Positions 5,465-7,056 of a stretch of DNA of 7,056 nucleotides are shown piece after piece. This DNA comes from Deltaproteobacteria bacterium (GTDB taxonomy: Bacteria; Myxococcota_A; UBA796; UBA2385). The stretch spans positions 1-7,056 of the forward strand of contig JAERSX010000558.1 of the NCBI GenBank assembly GCA_016845285.1, given 5' to 3'. Position 1 is the stretch's first letter; each line of letters begins with the position of its first letter. A program made the translations under genes and the position numbers. The notes beneath the pieces are model-generated. The model was not told where the DNA came from, ran no database searches, and saw nothing but the letters and a program-made list of their open reading frames with translations.

Positions 5465-7056
5465 ATGAGGAGAGGCTGGTTGTGGGCCGCCGTGTGGCTG
5501 TGGGGTGATGTGGCCATGGCCGACTGGGCTCCAGGGCGCGGTGTGGCCAGGGAGTACGCCCGCGGTGTGGCGGCGCTGGACGTGGGTGAGCTCGATGAAG
5601 CGGAGGCCCACTTCCGGAACGTCCTGCGTGACGAGCCGGCCTGTGGCCAGGCGCGCCATGCCCTCGGCCTTGCCTTGCTCCGGCAGAACAACAAGCCCGA
5701 GGCGCTCGGTCTCTTCGAGCAGCTCGCCCTCGATCATGCCGAGGAGGTGGATGCCTGGGTGGGGCTGAGCCTCGCTGCGTTTGCTGCCCAGGACTTCGAG
5801 CGGGCCACAACCGCAGGAGAGCGGGCGGTGGCGCTTCAGCCTGCCTCGCTCGAGGCCCACGTGTCGCTCCAGGAGGCACTCCTGCGCACGGGTGATCTTC
5901 CGCGGGCCCGGGCGATCCTGCTCCAGTCACGGGATGCCCTCGGAGGGCCGGCGGTGGCCTGTCTGGAGGCCCAGGTGTCTCTGGAGGCCGGGGAGATCGA
6001 CGCGGCAGAGGCACGACTCGGGCTGTGCCGAAAGGCCGACGATGCGCTGGCTGTGGCCATCGAGAACCAGGTGGCCGCGGCGCAGGGCAAGGTGGCTCAG
6101 GCCGGGCAGCACGCCGCCCGCATGGGCTTGAGCGCCACCGCTGTGGTGGCCCGTGCCCTCGATGCCTACCAAGGAGGGCAGGCCGGCGAGGCGGAGGGGC
6201 TCCTCGACGAGGTCCTCGAGGTGGAGCCGGGGCGGGTCGACGCCCGGCTGATGCGTGCCCGGCTTCGCTACGATCGCGGGGCGCACGCCGATGCGGTGTC
6301 CGATCTCGAGGGTGCACTCGGGGGCAGCGCCTGGGTGGACGTGGCCTGGACCGGGGCGATGAGTGGGATCGTGCGTCAGTCCCATGCGGAGGCCCTCGAG
6401 GCTCGGGTGCGCGAGGGCGCCGAGCTGCTCGTGCGGATCCTGGTGGATGGTGGCGAGCTGACCCGTGCGGAGGAGCGGCTCACGGCCCTGGAGGCCGAGC
6501 TGGGCGACTCAGCTGAGCTGGCCGCGGCGCGGGCCCACCTTCTTCAGGCCCAGGGTGCTCCCGACGCTGCGGCGGCGACGCTGGTGCGGGCGCTGCCGTC
6601 GGCCATCCCGAGTCAGACCTGGCAAGACGCGGCCTCGCGCTTGATCCTGGCCCACCCTGTCGTGCTCCACGAGGAGCTGGCTGTGGGCATCCGGGGGGCG
6701 TCGGCCTGGAGCCACCACTACAACCTGGCGCTCGCTTGGCGGAAGCAAGGGGCCTCGGAAGCCGTTCGTCAGGTGGCCCACGATGCCCTGCGCACCCCAG
6801 GCCTCGGACTCGATCGTGCCCCGGAGGGTGAGGTCCTGCTCGTGTCGCTGGGGCACGACGCAGCGGTCACCCTGGGCGATCTCGCCGACGCCGACATCTG
6901 GCTGAACCGAGCATCGGACCCCCTCGGGCTCATGCCGCGTGCCCGTCTCAACCACGCGACCCTGCGGCTTCAGGCGGGTCAGCCGGCCGAGGCCATGGAG
7001 ATCCTCGATCGCCTCGACCCTGCCGAGACGGGGCCCGGTGGGCCCGAGCTCTACAC
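5465..7056 (+). CDS. Exported TPR-repeat protein, 3' end beyond the window
   Basis: 530 codons are open from the ATG at 5465 to the window edge without a stop. The N-terminus MRRGWLWAAVWLWGDVAMA followed by DW has a basic n-region, a short Trp-rich hydrophobic core and an AMA cleavage site, suggesting export to the periplasm; the Asp in the leader is unusual. From residue 28 on, TPR units are clear: about 28-58 (YARGVAALDVGELDEAEAHF), 59-92 (HALGLALLRQNNKPEALGLF), 93-126 (WVGLSLAAFAAQDFERATTA) and 127-160. Further units lie near 228-295 and 345-385, and another at about 495-530 (ATLRLQAGQPAEAMEILDRL). TPR arrays are scaffolds for protein-protein contacts; no catalytic domain is visible so far, and a C-terminal domain may follow outside the window. 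GGAGGA 4 nt upstream supports the start. It is divergent from the two-component operon and shares its control region, so a functional link is plausible but unproven. Confidence 0.9.
   Translation, partial: MRRGWLWAAVWLWGDVAMADWAPGRGVAREYARGVAALDVGELDEAEAHFRNVLRDEPACGQARHALGLALLRQNNKPEALGLFEQLALDHAEEVDAWVGLSLAAFAAQDFERATTAGERAVALQPASLEAHVSLQEALLRTGDLPRARAILLQSRDALGGPAVACLEAQVSLEAGEIDAAEARLGLCRKADDALAVAIENQVAAAQGKVAQAGQHAARMGLSATAVVARALDAYQGGQAGEAEGLLDEVLEVEPGRVDARLMRARLRYDRGAHADAVSDLEGALGGSAWVDVAWTGAMSGIVRQSHAEALEARVREGAELLVRILVDGGELTRAEERLTALEAELGDSAELAAARAHLLQAQGAPDAAAATLVRALPSAIPSQTWQDAASRLILAHPVVLHEELAVGIRGASAWSHHYNLALAWRKQGASEAVRQVAHDALRTPGLGLDRAPEGEVLLVSLGHDAAVTLGDLADADIWLNRASDPLGLMPRARLNHATLRLQAGQPAEAMEILDRLDPAETGPGGPELY

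Noticed and set aside
5157..6317. Minus-strand open frame of 386 codons rich in Pro, Arg and Ala
   Set aside because: It lies antisense to the TPR gene and crosses the promoter region and the kinase start. The composition is typical of a shadow frame in high-GC DNA.
5927..6385. Minus-strand open frame of 152 codons
   Set aside because: Antisense to continuous TPR repeats on the plus strand; no start signal or recognisable motif.

Overview
The window is GC-rich (G or C at most third codon positions) and almost fully coding. It uses GTG as well as ATG starts, and every stop codon visible is TGA. Gene content (LysC-type aspartate kinase, a large TPR-rich sensor kinase, exported TPR proteins, a UPF0462/C4orf33-like protein) fits a high-GC Gram-negative bacterium of the myxobacterial/deltaproteobacterial kind. 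That placement is an inference from style, since the window holds no phylogenetic marker.

Layout: (1) 1-1083, minus strand, is an aspartate kinase (lysC) with an intact catalytic domain and an unusually short, divergent ACT region; its C-terminal end is cut by the window edge. (2) 1154-1696, plus strand, is a 180-residue UPF0462/C4orf33-like beta-sandwich protein, divergent from lysC. (3) 5350-1697, minus strand, is a tight three-gene operon: a 711-residue membrane histidine kinase with a large helical sensor region, then an OmpR/PhoB-type response regulator, then an exported protein with TPR-like helices and a C-terminal jelly-roll domain. Junctions are 3 nt and 0 nt, and all three genes share one reading frame. 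(4) 5351-5464 is a divergent intergenic region. It holds a near-consensus sigma70-type promoter for the operon, with a 19-nt spacer filled by a perfect 18-bp palindrome. (5) 5465 to the right edge, plus strand, is a long exported TPR-repeat protein, open at its 3' end.

Working together: kinase and regulator form a complete two-component system. The co-transcribed exported TPR/jelly-roll protein is a plausible accessory sensor or output in the envelope, and the divergent TPR protein may share the control region. The most notable points are the MerR/SoxR-like promoter architecture in front of the two-component operon, an insertion next to the phosphorylation site of the response regulator, and the reduced regulatory region of LysC. 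No RNA genes, CRISPR arrays, insertion sequences or convincing intrinsic terminators were seen.
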